Positions 42,064 through 51,820 of a stretch of 64,000 nucleotides of DNA are shown here, in pieces (position 1 is the stretch's first letter; the number at the start of each line of letters is the position of its first letter). The stretch is taken from the NCBI GenBank assembly GCA_003151735.1, contig PLYI01000087.1, positions 62,001 through 126,000 on the forward strand, written 5' to 3'. The stretch comes from Candidatus Bathyarchaeota archaeon. GTDB taxonomy: Archaea > Thermoproteota > Bathyarchaeia > Bathyarchaeales > Bathycorpusculaceae. Position numbers and translations under genes: made by a program. A model generated the notes under the pieces. That model did not search any database. It had not been told where the DNA came from and saw only the letters and a list, made by a program, of their open reading frames with translations.

Positions 42064-42188
42064 GCGTCCTAAGTCCATATTCTCAGGCGTAATTTAAGTT
42101 TATCTGACTAAGTCATTCGTGAAATTCCCAGCTTTGAATGGAATAGTATATCTTGCTGGTGGTTCTTGCTTAATGATAGTTGAAGAAA

Positions 42189-42470
42189 ATGAGTTCAGGC
42201 AAGGATAGGCATAAAATTCCCGGAAGCCGCATGAAAATCCTAACTAAAGACGCTAAACAAATGGTGAATGGACCATATTACTGTCCCAAATGCCGAAAAG
42301 AACTATTGCAGATTTGTGTAAACCTTAAAACAAAAGAAGTGTACGCTGTGTGTAAGTGCGGGCTTGAGTGGCCGTTGATTTATGCGCCTGTTTTTCAACC
42401 TGTAGATTACTACAACAAATTTAGAGATCTGTGGAAAAAGCAAAGCTACGGCATAATCAAACAAAAATAG
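42189..42470 (+). CDS. Elf1-like zinc-ribbon protein
   Basis: A 93-aa protein with YYCPKCRKELL, a strand pair, AVCKCGLEW and YAPVFQPVDYYNKFRDL, the layout of transcription elongation factor Elf1 (where the tail is PVDVY.KF.D). The second Cys pair is C-x-C rather than C-x2-C. In eukaryotes Elf1 helps RNA polymerase II through nucleosomes; archaeal role is inferred. ATG 42189. First gene outside the element on the right. Confidence 0.75.
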   Translation: MSSGKDRHKIPGSRMKILTKDAKQMVNGPYYCPKCRKELLQICVNLKTKEVYAVCKCGLEWPLIYAPVFQPVDYYNKFRDLWKKQSYGIIKQK

Positions 42471-42617
42471 CCGTTTATTCTCCGGGACAAAGTGCTTTAT
42501 CTTTTGGCAGTGGCAGTTTACAGCTTAACGGCTTGTATAATCGTTCAACAACAACCCAATGCACAATGATTTGGGATAAGTTTTAAACGGTCGACTATAG
42601 ATTGTTACGATATCGAA

Positions 42618-43760
42618 ATGGTCAGAATGAATGGGCTCTCGCATAAACAAAAACCCATCAGGCTTTTAATAATCGTAGCCTTAGCGCTTATCATAACTGT
42701 GCCAATTGTTCTTCCACATCAAGCAGCCGCACAAACCGGTGGGTACTACGATAAATCGTTCGCGTGGGACTACAACGGAAAACACTGGACATGGAACCTA
42801 AGCATACCAGTAGACCTATACAATGCCTACAAGTCGGTTCCAGTTTCTACTCGAACACAAAACGGACCCGCAGGCTACGGTTTTCTTACCACAACATATG
42901 ACTATTACATAAAAACGCTGGCGCAGAAACTGAATGACACCACAACTCAACTTGGATATAATTCGTTCGATCAAACCAGTTTCGTTTTAGCATTTGTACA
43001 AAGTTTACCCTACACGTCTGATAAGGTTACAACAGGATACGACGAATATCCACGGTTTCCGATAGAGACTTTGGTGAATGACGGCGGAGACTGCGAGGAC
43101 ACAGCAATACTGTTTGCTTCATTGACTCTATCGATGGGGTATGGAACAGTTTACATTAATCCTCCAAACCACTACGCCGTCGGTATTCTGGGAAATGACC
43201 TTCAAGGCACTTACTGGACCTACCCTACAGGCTCAAACAATACATACTATTATTGTGAAACCACAGGCGACAGCTTCACGATTGGGCAGTTGCCAGATGA
43301 ATTCAAAGGCCAAAACGCCTACATTTACAGCATAGATGAAAGCACACAGTTCGTTCCAAACGTTATGTTTTTGCCGACTCCTGAGCCAAGCCCAACAGAT
43401 TCAACTGTTACATATCCCACGCCTACATCAGCCATTCAACCAGCACCAACAGAATCCACTTCGCCAACAATCACAGAACCAAGCGTTCAGCCTGTTCTAC
43501 CGCTATCATTCAACTTAATCACTGACAATCCACTCTTGTTCATAATTATCGCATTCGCAATTGTAGTTTCAATCGCCCTTGCAGTTTGGTCAGTAAGAAA
43601 ACCAAAGCGTTTGCAAGTCACAACACCCGCAGCTCTTGTACCCATTATTCCACAAGTACAAACTCCCTCTTTAGAAGGTAACAAGTTCTGTATCTATTGC
43701 GGTTCAAGCAACAAAACATACGCCGCGTTCTGTGAGAAATGCGGCAAACAAATAGCATAG
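42618..43760 (+). CDS. Surface transglutaminase-like protein with membrane anchor and zinc ribbon
   Basis: A 380-aa protein: signal segment (14-35), extracytoplasmic transglutaminase-like domain (about 45-245) with Cys in NDGGDCEDTA (C159) and His in NPPNHYAVG (H185), a Pro/Thr/Ser linker (255-300), a membrane segment (LLFIIIAFAIVVSIALAVW, about 309-327) and a cytosolic zinc ribbon at the C-terminus (FCIYCGSS and FCEKCGKQ). The domain could be a protease or cross-linking enzyme at the cell surface. Confidence 0.85.
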   Translation: MVRMNGLSHKQKPIRLLIIVALALIITVPIVLPHQAAAQTGGYYDKSFAWDYNGKHWTWNLSIPVDLYNAYKSVPVSTRTQNGPAGYGFLTTTYDYYIKTLAQKLNDTTTQLGYNSFDQTSFVLAFVQSLPYTSDKVTTGYDEYPRFPIETLVNDGGDCEDTAILFASLTLSMGYGTVYINPPNHYAVGILGNDLQGTYWTYPTGSNNTYYYCETTGDSFTIGQLPDEFKGQNAYIYSIDESTQFVPNVMFLPTPEPSPTDSTVTYPTPTSAIQPAPTESTSPTITEPSVQPVLPLSFNLITDNPLLFIIIAFAIVVSIALAVWSVRKPKRLQVTTPAALVPIIPQVQTPSLEGNKFCIYCGSSNKTYAAFCEKCGKQIA

Positions 43761-43800
43761 CAACTTGGTAATTCTCAAGAACTCTTGTTGCTACTTTTTT

Positions 43801-44514
43801 CTAATACGGTTTTTCGTCCGGTTTGTAGAGCCGCTTTTGGTACTGTGAAGACTTAAATTTCAATCCCCTTACAGGTTGATGAGGCATAGCTCTTTGCCGC
43901 TCAAGGTTCTTGATTCTTGCGTAGAGTTTTGACGCTTTAGTGTTTGAAGGAATCTTTGATCTGGGTCTATGTACGGGCACAGGGGTAAAAGGCTGGGTTA
44001 TCTCCAGTTTCTTTTGTTTGGGTTTTTTGAATGCCACGTTTCGTACTTTCTTGAATAAAGCAAATCCCTCTTTGAAGTTGACTTCCTGCACTTCCCAACC
44101 TGCATCCAACCAAGCTTTCGCATGTGCACTTGAAGACGCGTTGCTCCACCATGCAGGATCTCGGTAAGCGTCCATGGGAAGGTTACTACCGATTAACCCA
44201 TCAATCCGTGCAAATGTGAGCTTTACGGTGTCTGTGAAGGCTGCTCTAAACTTTAAGTGACCTTCAAGCCCCGCGTACTTGGAAACCGTCCGAGGCGAAA
44301 CAACCCGACTAGCACAATGAAGACACAGCATCGCATTGGGGTCACCAGTGGCAACGTCGGGTACCATGCAGTCTCTGCAGAACAGTTTTTTGCAGCGTTC
44401 ACACTTACGCATGTAAGTTGTCCGGAGAACTCTGCCGCAGATTCCACATTCATCCCTCAATGGTGCTCTCAACCTAAAAGCGACTTGGAAATCGCTTAGA
44501 CTAAATTGGTTCAC
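43801..44514 (-). CDS. Zinc-finger protein with DUF7662-like domain
   Basis: A 237-aa protein. Residues 23-70 carry Cys pairs CGICGR, CERCKKLFCRDC and CLHC, a FYVE/RING-like zinc module. The middle (GLIGSNLPMDAYRDPAWWSN then AKAWLDAGWEVQEVNF) matches, from memory, a small domain (DUF7662-like, consensus LP.sA..yraWWsN) seen in many bacteria. The tail is basic and proline-rich. No function known. Lies just upstream of the flippase gene, with 9 bases between. Confidence 0.7.
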   Translation of the reverse strand: MNQFSLSDFQVAFRLRAPLRDECGICGRVLRTTYMRKCERCKKLFCRDCMVPDVATGDPNAMLCLHCASRVVSPRTVSKYAGLEGHLKFRAAFTDTVKLTFARIDGLIGSNLPMDAYRDPAWWSNASSSAHAKAWLDAGWEVQEVNFKEGFALFKKVRNVAFKKPKQKKLEITQPFTPVPVHRPRSKIPSNTKASKLYARIKNLERQRAMPHQPVRGLKFKSSQYQKRLYKPDEKPY

Positions 44515-44523
44515 CTGGACATA

Positions 44524-46065
44524 TTAATTTTCACTTGCAGTGGAAGGGGTTTCTCCTGAATTATTAGCCATGTGTGTTAACTGTTTTAGGGTGACAGTGA
44601 TTTCTTGCCAAATCAACCTAACAAGACCTCTGGCTTGCGCATCGATAGATAGTAGTAAGCCTATGTAAAGTGCAAAACCTGCAATGGCTTTGGCTATTGT
44701 TGATAGTAGTGTGGTTGTTGTTGGCAGAAGGAGAAGAACTGTTCCCATAAGCAGGGCAGATAGAATATATTTTGCTATGCTTTTCCAAGCGATAAGTATC
44801 CTAATTGAACGCCGCATAAACAAATATAATCCAGAAAAAGTTGAGAGATTGACGGTTATAAGTATGATTATCACGTATAGGGTGGCTTGAACTGAGCTGA
44901 TGCCCGGTAGCCTGGTCAGAACAAAATACGTTAAGGGGAGGGCAATTGCCGCTTGAATGTATGGTATACTGAATACTTTAAAGATTTTACTTCGGACAAG
45001 ATGGCGTATCGAAATTTTTCCTTCCGCATCAAACGCCTCAACACCTAAAAGACAATTTGAGTAAAACGTCGAAACAGTGGTTACTAACGTATTTACTGTT
45101 AATGCAATGAGAACTGGCCAAGCGACACTATAAGAAATATTCAGTACGGTTAGAAACGACACAGACATGACCATTGTTATTGTGGCTAGCGGAATTGCCA
45201 GCATGAGAACTGTTCTAAATGATATCCTGACATCTTCATCTGTACAAGCGTTAGCCAACAATTTAGGATACAATGCAAACGCCAAAGATGAAGCGTACCC
45301 AACAATTGTGGTGAAACTTAAAGCAGCTTGGTAGTAGGCTCTAGAAGCCGATCCACCATACAGGAACAGCAAGATAAGCACAAACGAAACCAACTGCGAA
45401 CCGACAAGGTTGTAGGCGATTGCAGGTGAACCCTTAAACCACTCTTTAAGGTAGCCCCAGTTTGCTTTCTCCTTTATGTAACCAAACAAAAGGTAAACAT
45501 AGTACATTATTTGAACTGCTGACCCAAGAATTAAAGCTAAAATTGCGCCAACAAATATTTCCCCAAACCCTAAAATCAAAACTAAAGCAACCGCCACTTT
45601 TACGACTTCCTGAATTATGAAGCCGTATCCAGTTGCTTGGGGCTTGGTAGCTTGCAAAATGCTTTCAAAAATATTAACCATGTAAAAAGTCAAAATATAG
45701 AGACCTGCGATAAAATAAATCAGCAAGTAGTCGCTGCTGGTTCCAATTGCGTGTGAGATTAGAAAAATTGCGGGTAAATAAACCAAAAACGAAGCAACAG
45801 CTATTGTGAACTGGGCAAAAATGGCGGTTTTTACGCTTCCCTGTTTATTTCTCGCTGTAAATCTAGTAGCCCAAAAGGGCAGTACACTGCTGAAGAGAAC
45901 AAAGTACGCGGTATAATCAAAAATGTTTGTCCAAATACCGTATTGACTTATCGACATGTTTCTGGTGAGCAAGAGGGTGTAGATTAAGCCAGTAATTACA
46001 CCTAGCAATTGTGTTGTGAAAACGACAAATCCGCTATATTGAAGCCTAATCTGATTCTTACTCAA
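44524..46065 (-). CDS. Polysaccharide/oligosaccharide flippase (PST/MATE-like)
   Basis: A 513-aa membrane protein with 12-14 hydrophobic segments and the N-terminal SGFVVFTTQLLGVITGLIYT and TRNMSISQYGIWTNI features of Wzx-type lipid-linked glycan flippases. It moves lipid-linked oligosaccharide across the membrane for S-layer or surface glycans. Probably not co-transcribed with a glycosyltransferase here. ATG start. Confidence 0.85.
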   Translation of the reverse strand: MSKNQIRLQYSGFVVFTTQLLGVITGLIYTLLLTRNMSISQYGIWTNIFDYTAYFVLFSSVLPFWATRFTARNKQGSVKTAIFAQFTIAVASFLVYLPAIFLISHAIGTSSDYLLIYFIAGLYILTFYMVNIFESILQATKPQATGYGFIIQEVVKVAVALVLILGFGEIFVGAILALILGSAVQIMYYVYLLFGYIKEKANWGYLKEWFKGSPAIAYNLVGSQLVSFVLILLFLYGGSASRAYYQAALSFTTIVGYASSLAFALYPKLLANACTDEDVRISFRTVLMLAIPLATITMVMSVSFLTVLNISYSVAWPVLIALTVNTLVTTVSTFYSNCLLGVEAFDAEGKISIRHLVRSKIFKVFSIPYIQAAIALPLTYFVLTRLPGISSVQATLYVIIILITVNLSTFSGLYLFMRRSIRILIAWKSIAKYILSALLMGTVLLLLPTTTTLLSTIAKAIAGFALYIGLLLSIDAQARGLVRLIWQEITVTLKQLTHMANNSGETPSTASEN

Positions 46066-46207
46066 ATACCGTTTCCAGCTTAAGATGCACTGTTTTTTAG
46101 TTTTCTACTATGTTTTCTTTAACCATTAAATATACAATTTCCCAAATCAAACCCAACTGGAAAAATAAAAAACTCTAATTCTATTCCAAAAGAAAGAAAC
46201 GAGGGCG

Positions 46208-47695
46208 TTAGCCTTTTACGACAGCCAATGGAACAAGCCTTGCAACTTTGGTTGCAATCCCAACTTTATCGCTAACTTCAGCAACCATATCTACGTTCTT
46301 GTATGCTTGGTCTGCCTCTTCAGCTAGAACCGATGCACTTGCTGCACGAACAATGATTCCTCGCTTTTCCAGTGCCGCTTTTATGTCTCCGCCCCAGTAC
46401 TGACGTTTCGCAGCCGAACGGCTCATCATTCTGCCTGCGCCATGCGCTGTCGAACCGAAAGTCAAATCCATCGCCTTCTGCGAACCCGCCAGAACCCATG
46501 AACTCGTGCCCATGCTGCCTGGAATGAGCACCGGTTGCCCCTCACTGCGGTAGTCGTCTGGAACATCTGGGTGTCCAGCGGGGAAAGCGCGGGTGGCTCC
46601 TTTGCGGTGTACCCAAACCTTCTTTTGTGCGCCGTCAATATTGTGGGTTTCCAATTTTGCGATGTTATGAGCAACGTCGTAGACAAGTTTTAAACCGAAT
46701 TTCTCTGGGTCTTCACCGTAGACCTGCTGGAAACTCTGGCGAACCCAATGCATAATTGCCTGCCGATTTGCAAACGCGTAGTTAACCGCGCAAGCCATCG
46801 CTTCAATGTAGTCTTTAGCTTCACTGCTGTTTCCCGGTGCACAAGCTAATTCGCGGTCAGGCAAAGATATTTTGTATTTTTGTACAGCATGCTCCATAAC
46901 CCGCAGGTAATCCGAGCACACTTGGTGACCATAACCTCTTGAGCCGCAGTGAATCATAACTGTAACTTGACCTTCCTCTAGTATCCCGAAGGCTTTAGCG
47001 GTTTTAGCATTGAAGATTTTGTCAACTTTCTGGATTTCCAAAAAATGGTTTCCTGAGCCCAACGTGCCGATTTGGGTTAAGCCACGGTTTTTAGCGGTGT
47101 TTGAGACCTTGTCGGGGTTGGCATTTTTCATGCGCCCATTTTCTTCGCAGTGCTCAGCATCTCCTTGCCAGCCTAAACCTCGATCAATAAGCCACTGCAC
47201 ACCTTCAGTTACTAATTTTTCTAGGTCGCTGTTGGATATTGTGAAGTCTTTCCTTCGGCTACCTAGCCCAGAAGGAACGTTGCGGAAAATAGTTTCTGCT
47301 AGGGGTGCAAGTTTGGGGCGCACATCTTTTTCTGTAAGTGTTGTTGATAGCAAGCGGACGCCGCAGTTAATGTCGTAGCCGACGCCGCCTGGGCTGATGA
47401 CGCCGTTTTCGTAGTCGGTTGCTGCTACGCCGCCAATTGGAAAACCGTAACCTTCATGTCCATCAGGAAGCGTGATTGCGTATTTGTAGATGCCGGGCAA
47501 CTGTGCCACGTTTGAGCATTGCCAAAGCGTTCGGTCGGTCTGCATTTTTTCAAGAAGGGCTTGATTAGCAAAAACCATGCCTGGAACCTGCATCCCCGGT
47601 TTGTACTTGGGAATTCGCCACATATAATCGTTAACTTTCTCTAACGGAACCCGCTCTGGAGCCGCTCTGCTTTCACTTTCACCCAAAATCTTCAC
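46208..47695 (-). CDS. rtcB: RtcB RNA ligase
   Basis: A 495-aa tRNA-splicing ligase joining 2',3'-cyclic phosphate and 5'-OH RNA ends with GTP and Mn2+. GYGFPIGGVAA, the metal-binding DINCGVRLL, GSGNHFLEI, HCGSRGYGHQ, and the guanylylated His region TAHGAGRMMSR are all present. There is no intein, which RtcB genes often carry. Its activator archease is encoded at 50.0-50.5 kb. Confidence 0.95.
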   Translation of the reverse strand: MKILGESESRAAPERVPLEKVNDYMWRIPKYKPGMQVPGMVFANQALLEKMQTDRTLWQCSNVAQLPGIYKYAITLPDGHEGYGFPIGGVAATDYENGVISPGGVGYDINCGVRLLSTTLTEKDVRPKLAPLAETIFRNVPSGLGSRRKDFTISNSDLEKLVTEGVQWLIDRGLGWQGDAEHCEENGRMKNANPDKVSNTAKNRGLTQIGTLGSGNHFLEIQKVDKIFNAKTAKAFGILEEGQVTVMIHCGSRGYGHQVCSDYLRVMEHAVQKYKISLPDRELACAPGNSSEAKDYIEAMACAVNYAFANRQAIMHWVRQSFQQVYGEDPEKFGLKLVYDVAHNIAKLETHNIDGAQKKVWVHRKGATRAFPAGHPDVPDDYRSEGQPVLIPGSMGTSSWVLAGSQKAMDLTFGSTAHGAGRMMSRSAAKRQYWGGDIKAALEKRGIIVRAASASVLAEEADQAYKNVDMVAEVSDKVGIATKVARLVPLAVVKG

Positions 47696-47731
47696 CTTTC
47701 AAAACAAAAGATGAATGAGACTATAAAACGT

Positions 47732-48682
47732 TTATGACCCCTGCTTTTGCTTGGCATATTCGAAAAAGCCGCGGACGCAGTTTTCCAGAACAGTCTTTGA
47801 GAAAATACGATGAGACTTTATGAAATCCGCAACCTTACTCATAACCTGGTCCTGTTCGATGATTCTGTCACGGACTTGTTCCAAGCTCCAGTTTTCTCTC
47901 GCACCCTCCTCTGCAATATCAGCCCATAATTGAAGCTGCAACTTGTAATCTTTTAGGCGTTGAACAGCGTCGGTGGCTTTTCCAAAATGGCTAAAATAAA
48001 GCACAGTCGGCTTTAAACTGATTAATTTGTCCAGTGAAGCTAATGCCGCATCCAAGTAGAACGGCGGCGGCGTGGTTGGAACTACGACGTCAAATGCTGG
48101 AAGGTATGTGCCAGCGGCATCACCCGGGAAAATTCCACCATTAAATGATTCTTGAAAACTCAGGTTATGTGAAGCATGCCCAACAGTTTCAGTAACAGTC
48201 AATTTAGCGTCAGAGCCTAAATCAAACGAGCCTTCAGTAACTGGGATTATTCGGTCTTTTGGGACGGGTTCTGGTTTGCCGAAGATTTCGCTGACAAAGC
48301 CTAAAACCTTCTGGGATGACGGCCAGAGTTGTTCAGGATCAACGAGGTGAGGCATGCCTCTTGGGTGAACTATGATTTTGGCGTTGGGCAAAAACTTTAG
48401 CAATGTGCCTGCTCCACCTCCATGGTCTAAATGGATATGGGTAACAAAAACGTACTCTACATTCTCAAACCTTACATCAAGCTCTTTTAAGCCAGAGAGC
48501 AGGTTAGGGATGGAATTAGTGGGGCCTGACTCTATAAGGAAGGGTTTTTTACCTTTTATAACGTAGCTGCAGATGAGGTTTTTGAAGCCTCCAGTTTCCA
48601 ATTCCACCATGAATATGTTTTTGCCAACTTCTTTAGTATGCAAAGGTTGCACCTGACATTGTGTTAAACGGCTATGTTGCAT
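47732..48682 (-). CDS. MBL-fold metallo-hydrolase
   Basis: A 316-aa protein with the zinc motif VTHIHLDHGGG, PRGMPH, and later TVGHASHNLSF and FPGDAAG, the standard metallo-beta-lactamase fold. It resembles hydroxyacylglutathione-hydrolase type members; substrate not predictable. Start set at ATG 48682 because AAGGAAA precedes it by 7 bases; 15 further codons upstream are open. Confidence 0.87.
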   Translation of the reverse strand: MQHSRLTQCQVQPLHTKEVGKNIFMVELETGGFKNLICSYVIKGKKPFLIESGPTNSIPNLLSGLKELDVRFENVEYVFVTHIHLDHGGGAGTLLKFLPNAKIIVHPRGMPHLVDPEQLWPSSQKVLGFVSEIFGKPEPVPKDRIIPVTEGSFDLGSDAKLTVTETVGHASHNLSFQESFNGGIFPGDAAGTYLPAFDVVVPTTPPPFYLDAALASLDKLISLKPTVLYFSHFGKATDAVQRLKDYKLQLQLWADIAEEGARENWSLEQVRDRIIEQDQVMSKVADFIKSHRIFSKTVLENCVRGFFEYAKQKQGS

Positions 48683-48812
48683 AAATATTTCCTTGAAAAT
48701 ACCCACACACAAATTTATCGCTTTCACTTCAACGTTCCTCTGGAAGAACAGTCTGTTCTCTTAGGAGAGTCAAATAGAACATTTTAATCAGCTATATTAT
48801 ATGGAATAATAT

Positions 48813-49313
48813 TTGCCGAAAATAAATGTGAAACTGTTTGCGGCAGTTGTTGCCGCATTAATTTTAGCTGTTACTTTGACAGGAATTTCGCAAAACCAAA
48901 ATGCGATTCTAAGTGCAAACAAAGATGAATTAGCAAAGAAGCTGGAAAATACAACTCACGAATTGGAAGCGCTCAAAAAGAACTACACTGATTTAATGGA
49001 CATTTTTGTAGGTAATTTGAAAGGCGAATTGAACCCACAGATACAAACCCGACTTGGAGTTAAGATAATGCCAGGACAGCGATACCCAAATTATCTCTGG
49101 GTAACTGGTGAAGTGGAGAATGTGGGGAACTTTACACTCTACAATGTACGATTAAGATACACGCTATACCCAACTAATAGTACAGACGTTAAGGAAGATA
49201 TAATTGGAACAATGCACGCGCATCAAATTGTCACAAGACGTTACACAACTTACACTTCACTTGGAGAGATAACAAGCTGGACCTTGGATCCAGTAGCAAC
49301 TTATGAACCTTAG
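48813..49313 (+). CDS. Membrane-anchored protein with coiled coil and beta domain
   Basis: A 166-aa protein: N-terminal membrane anchor (LFAAVVAALILAVTLTGI), a coiled coil (NKDELAKKLENTTHELEALK), and an extracytoplasmic beta domain (LWVTGEVENVGNFTLYNVRL, which resembles a FxLyD-like transthyretin fold). No catalytic motif. TTG start. Function unknown. Confidence 0.7.
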   Translation: MPKINVKLFAAVVAALILAVTLTGISQNQNAILSANKDELAKKLENTTHELEALKKNYTDLMDIFVGNLKGELNPQIQTRLGVKIMPGQRYPNYLWVTGEVENVGNFTLYNVRLRYTLYPTNSTDVKEDIIGTMHAHQIVTRRYTTYTSLGEITSWTLDPVATYEP

Positions 49314-49385
49314 AGCTTAATTGCCTGTGCCATAAAATTTAATTATACAGTGCGATTGTATGAAAAGAGACTTACAGGTGAAATC

Positions 49386-50042
49386 ATGTTGAAAGCTATT
49401 ATCTTTGGAGCGCCAGGCGCAGGAAAAGGCACATACGCCTCAAGACTGCAAACCAAACTTGGCGTTGACGTTATTTCGATGGGTGATATTTTCCGTGAAT
49501 TGGTCAAGGAGAAATCGGAGCTCAGCAGCAAAGTTAAAAGTTACATGGAAAAAGGCGCCTTGGTTCCCGATGATGTTGTGGTGGAAGTTCTAAAGGCTCA
49601 CTTAGCTAAAATTTCTAAAGGAAAAGGCTTCATCCTCGACGGTTTCCCACGCACCTTGGAACAAGCAAAAAAACTCGACACCATAACTAAAATCGACGTA
49701 ATCATGCAGTTGATTGTTCCTGACTGGATAATAATTGAACGTTTATCCACGCGTAGAATCTGCAAAAACTGTGGAACAGTCTACAACGTTAAATTCCTCA
49801 AACCCAAAGTTGAAGGCGTCTGCGACAAATGCGAAGGCCCCCTTTACCAGCGGTCAGACGATAACCCGGAAACCATAAAGAATCGACTAAAAGTCTATCA
49901 AGAACAAACAAGCCCGCTGATAGCCTTCTACAAGGAAAAGAAGGTGCCCTTTATAGAGCTTGAAACAAAAACCTTAGATCAACCGCCTGACCTCATGGTT
50001 GAAAAACTACTAGCTGAACTTAAGAAGAGAAACTTAGCTTAG
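49386..50042 (+). CDS. adk: Adenylate kinase (bacterial type, zinc lid)
   Basis: A 218-aa kinase (AMP + ATP to 2 ADP). P-loop FGAPGAGKGTYA, AMP-binding GFILDGFPRT, and a long lid with CKNCGTVYN and CDKCEGP that binds zinc. This is the long-lid bacterial form, not the short archaeal trimeric kinase. ATG 49386 is used because AGGTGA stands 6 bases before it; 12 open codons upstream lack family similarity. Convergent with archease, overlapping by 4 bases. Confidence 0.94.
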   Translation: MLKAIIFGAPGAGKGTYASRLQTKLGVDVISMGDIFRELVKEKSELSSKVKSYMEKGALVPDDVVVEVLKAHLAKISKGKGFILDGFPRTLEQAKKLDTITKIDVIMQLIVPDWIIIERLSTRRICKNCGTVYNVKFLKPKVEGVCDKCEGPLYQRSDDNPETIKNRLKVYQEQTSPLIAFYKEKKVPFIELETKTLDQPPDLMVEKLLAELKKRNLA

Positions 50043-50500
50043 ATGTCTAAGATAAACTCCAAAATCACCCTGTCCGGTTCACGGATAATCACCATGCGGT
50101 GGTAGGTTACTGCTTTAACAGCGACCTTCTGCGGGTGCTTTTTGGGGTCAAATTTTTCTCCCCAAATCTTAGCTTTGATTTTGAAGATTTCAGCGGTTTC
50201 CTTCCACTCGGTTATTTGGAATTTTGAGTAAAGCACGTTTTCAGTTTCAAACTTCACCAATAACGCTTCGAGCCAACTGTACAGAAGTGCGTATTGGTCT
50301 TCTGCTTCAACTTCAACGATTTCCTGCTGCATCTGGGCGATTTTGTCAGTGTCAGTCATGGTTTCAAACATAGACAGCGCTGCATTTTCATATGCTTCCT
50401 CCATGGTTCTCCCGTGTGCTCGTACAAAAACGTCTGCTGTATGTTCTAGGAACTCGAATTTTCCAGCGAACTTGTCAGGTGTACTCATTTCTGAAACCAA
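50039..50500 (-). CDS. Archease
   Basis: A 153-aa protein: FEFLEHTADVFVRAHGRTME, EEAYENAALSMFETM, DQYALLYSWLEALLV, and the C-terminal VKAVTYHRMVI strand, all typical. Archease stimulates RtcB guanylylation and turnover. rtcB is 2.3 kb away on the same strand but separated by MBL, a membrane protein and adk. The start is probably ATG 50488 or 50500. Confidence 0.93.
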   Translation of the reverse strand: MVSEMSTPDKFAGKFEFLEHTADVFVRAHGRTMEEAYENAALSMFETMTDTDKIAQMQQEIVEVEAEDQYALLYSWLEALLVKFETENVLYSKFQITEWKETAEIFKIKAKIWGEKFDPKKHPQKVAVKAVTYHRMVIIREPDRVILEFILDI

Positions 50501-50600
50501 TTAAAAGTAAAAGGAAGGCTAGAATAAAAACAAATTTTTGGTTGGAGACTATTGGCTTCTTTATAAAATGGTAGGGAGGTCGCTTGAGAGCAACAGAGGC

Positions 50601-51644
50601 TTAGAAGTATTTGGTGGCTTTTTGGATAGCTGCAGCGGTTAATTTCGCAGATTCTTCAATGTCTTTTAGGCTGAGCATGCCGACTGGGCTGTGTATGTAC
50701 CGTGTGGCAATAGAGACGTTTCCGCATGGGATCCCCTGGCGCGTTATAGAAATTCTTGCCGCGTCTGTGCTACCCAGTAAACCCGATTCGATTTGGAATG
50801 GGATTTTTTCTTCCTCCGCAGTTTCTATGAGCCACCGCAAAACCTTTGGGTGAGTAATCAAGCCCGAATCGGAAATTGTGAGCGCTGGACCTTTACCCAT
50901 CTTCACACTGGTGTCAAATTCCCTCACGCCCGGAACGTCACCTGCAATAGTTACGTCTAAAGCTATTGCGATGTCTGGGTCAACACCGAATGCTGCAGCT
51001 CCTGCCCCACGTAAACCAACTTCTTCTTGAACCGTCCCGACGGCGCAGACTGTACAATCAGTTTGAGTTAGAAGTTTTAGGGTTTCAACCATCGTTAAGC
51101 ATCCTGCTCGGTTGTCGAAAGCTTTGCCCATTGCCGCGTCATTGCCCAGTTTGACATATTTTATGTCGAAGGCTATTGCATCGCCGATTGATACGCCCAT
51201 GTTGGCTGCGTCCTCTTTGCTTTCTGCTCCGACGTCGATGAAGAGGTCGTCGTAGGTTATGATTTTTTTGCGTTCCTCTTCTTTTTGGATGTGAGGCGGT
51301 TTAGACCCAATTATGCCTGGGAACTCGCCTTTTTTGGTGTAGACGGTGACTTTTTGGGCTGGTAAAATTCGGTCATCGATGCCGCCCATTTTTGTGAATT
51401 GCAAAAAGCCGTCTTTTGTAATTGTTTTCACCATTAAGCCGACTTCATCCATGTGAGCTGCCAACATGATTTTTGGCGAATTAGCTTTGCCTTTTTTGAT
51501 GGCTATTACGTTTTCTAGTCTATCTACTTGTATTTCATCTGTGTATGGGGTCATGAACTGAATCATTAAGTTTCTAACTTGCTCTTCTCTGCCTGTTACT
51601 CCGCAAGCGTTGGAGAGTTTTTCCAGATTTGTGTTCAGGGACAA
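50601..51644 (-). CDS. M42-family metallo-aminopeptidase (TET-like)
   Basis: A 347-aa dinuclear metallopeptidase. Metal and catalytic residues are in AAHMDEVG, FDNRAGCLT, TVQEEVGLRGA, ALDV and the C-terminal RYIHSPVGML. These form dodecameric cytosolic aminopeptidases that finish protein breakdown. Full length. Fits the peptidase-rich profile with the G1 protease. Confidence 0.93.
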   Translation of the reverse strand: MSLNTNLEKLSNACGVTGREEQVRNLMIQFMTPYTDEIQVDRLENVIAIKKGKANSPKIMLAAHMDEVGLMVKTITKDGFLQFTKMGGIDDRILPAQKVTVYTKKGEFPGIIGSKPPHIQKEEERKKIITYDDLFIDVGAESKEDAANMGVSIGDAIAFDIKYVKLGNDAAMGKAFDNRAGCLTMVETLKLLTQTDCTVCAVGTVQEEVGLRGAGAAAFGVDPDIAIALDVTIAGDVPGVREFDTSVKMGKGPALTISDSGLITHPKVLRWLIETAEEEKIPFQIESGLLGSTDAARISITRQGIPCGNVSIATRYIHSPVGMLSLKDIEESAKLTAAAIQKATKYF

Positions 51645-51820
51645 TCAGATGCCTTCTTGGTCTTGCGGTTACAACTTTGAAGACTTGGTTATTAAATAGT
51701 TGCGGCTAGAGCTTTTACATGAAGTCGATTTTTTTTTCGCGCTTCTGCCTTTTGGGGAGCGCGCAAAAAGTTATTAGCATAGTTAAAATTCATTGATTAT
51801 TAATTGGTGGATTTATTTAA

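Noticed and set aside
41904-42092. 62-aa protein reading through the tRNA
   Set aside because: Only the first 43 codons belong to the element (int(N)); the remainder is antisense translation of the tRNA 5' half.
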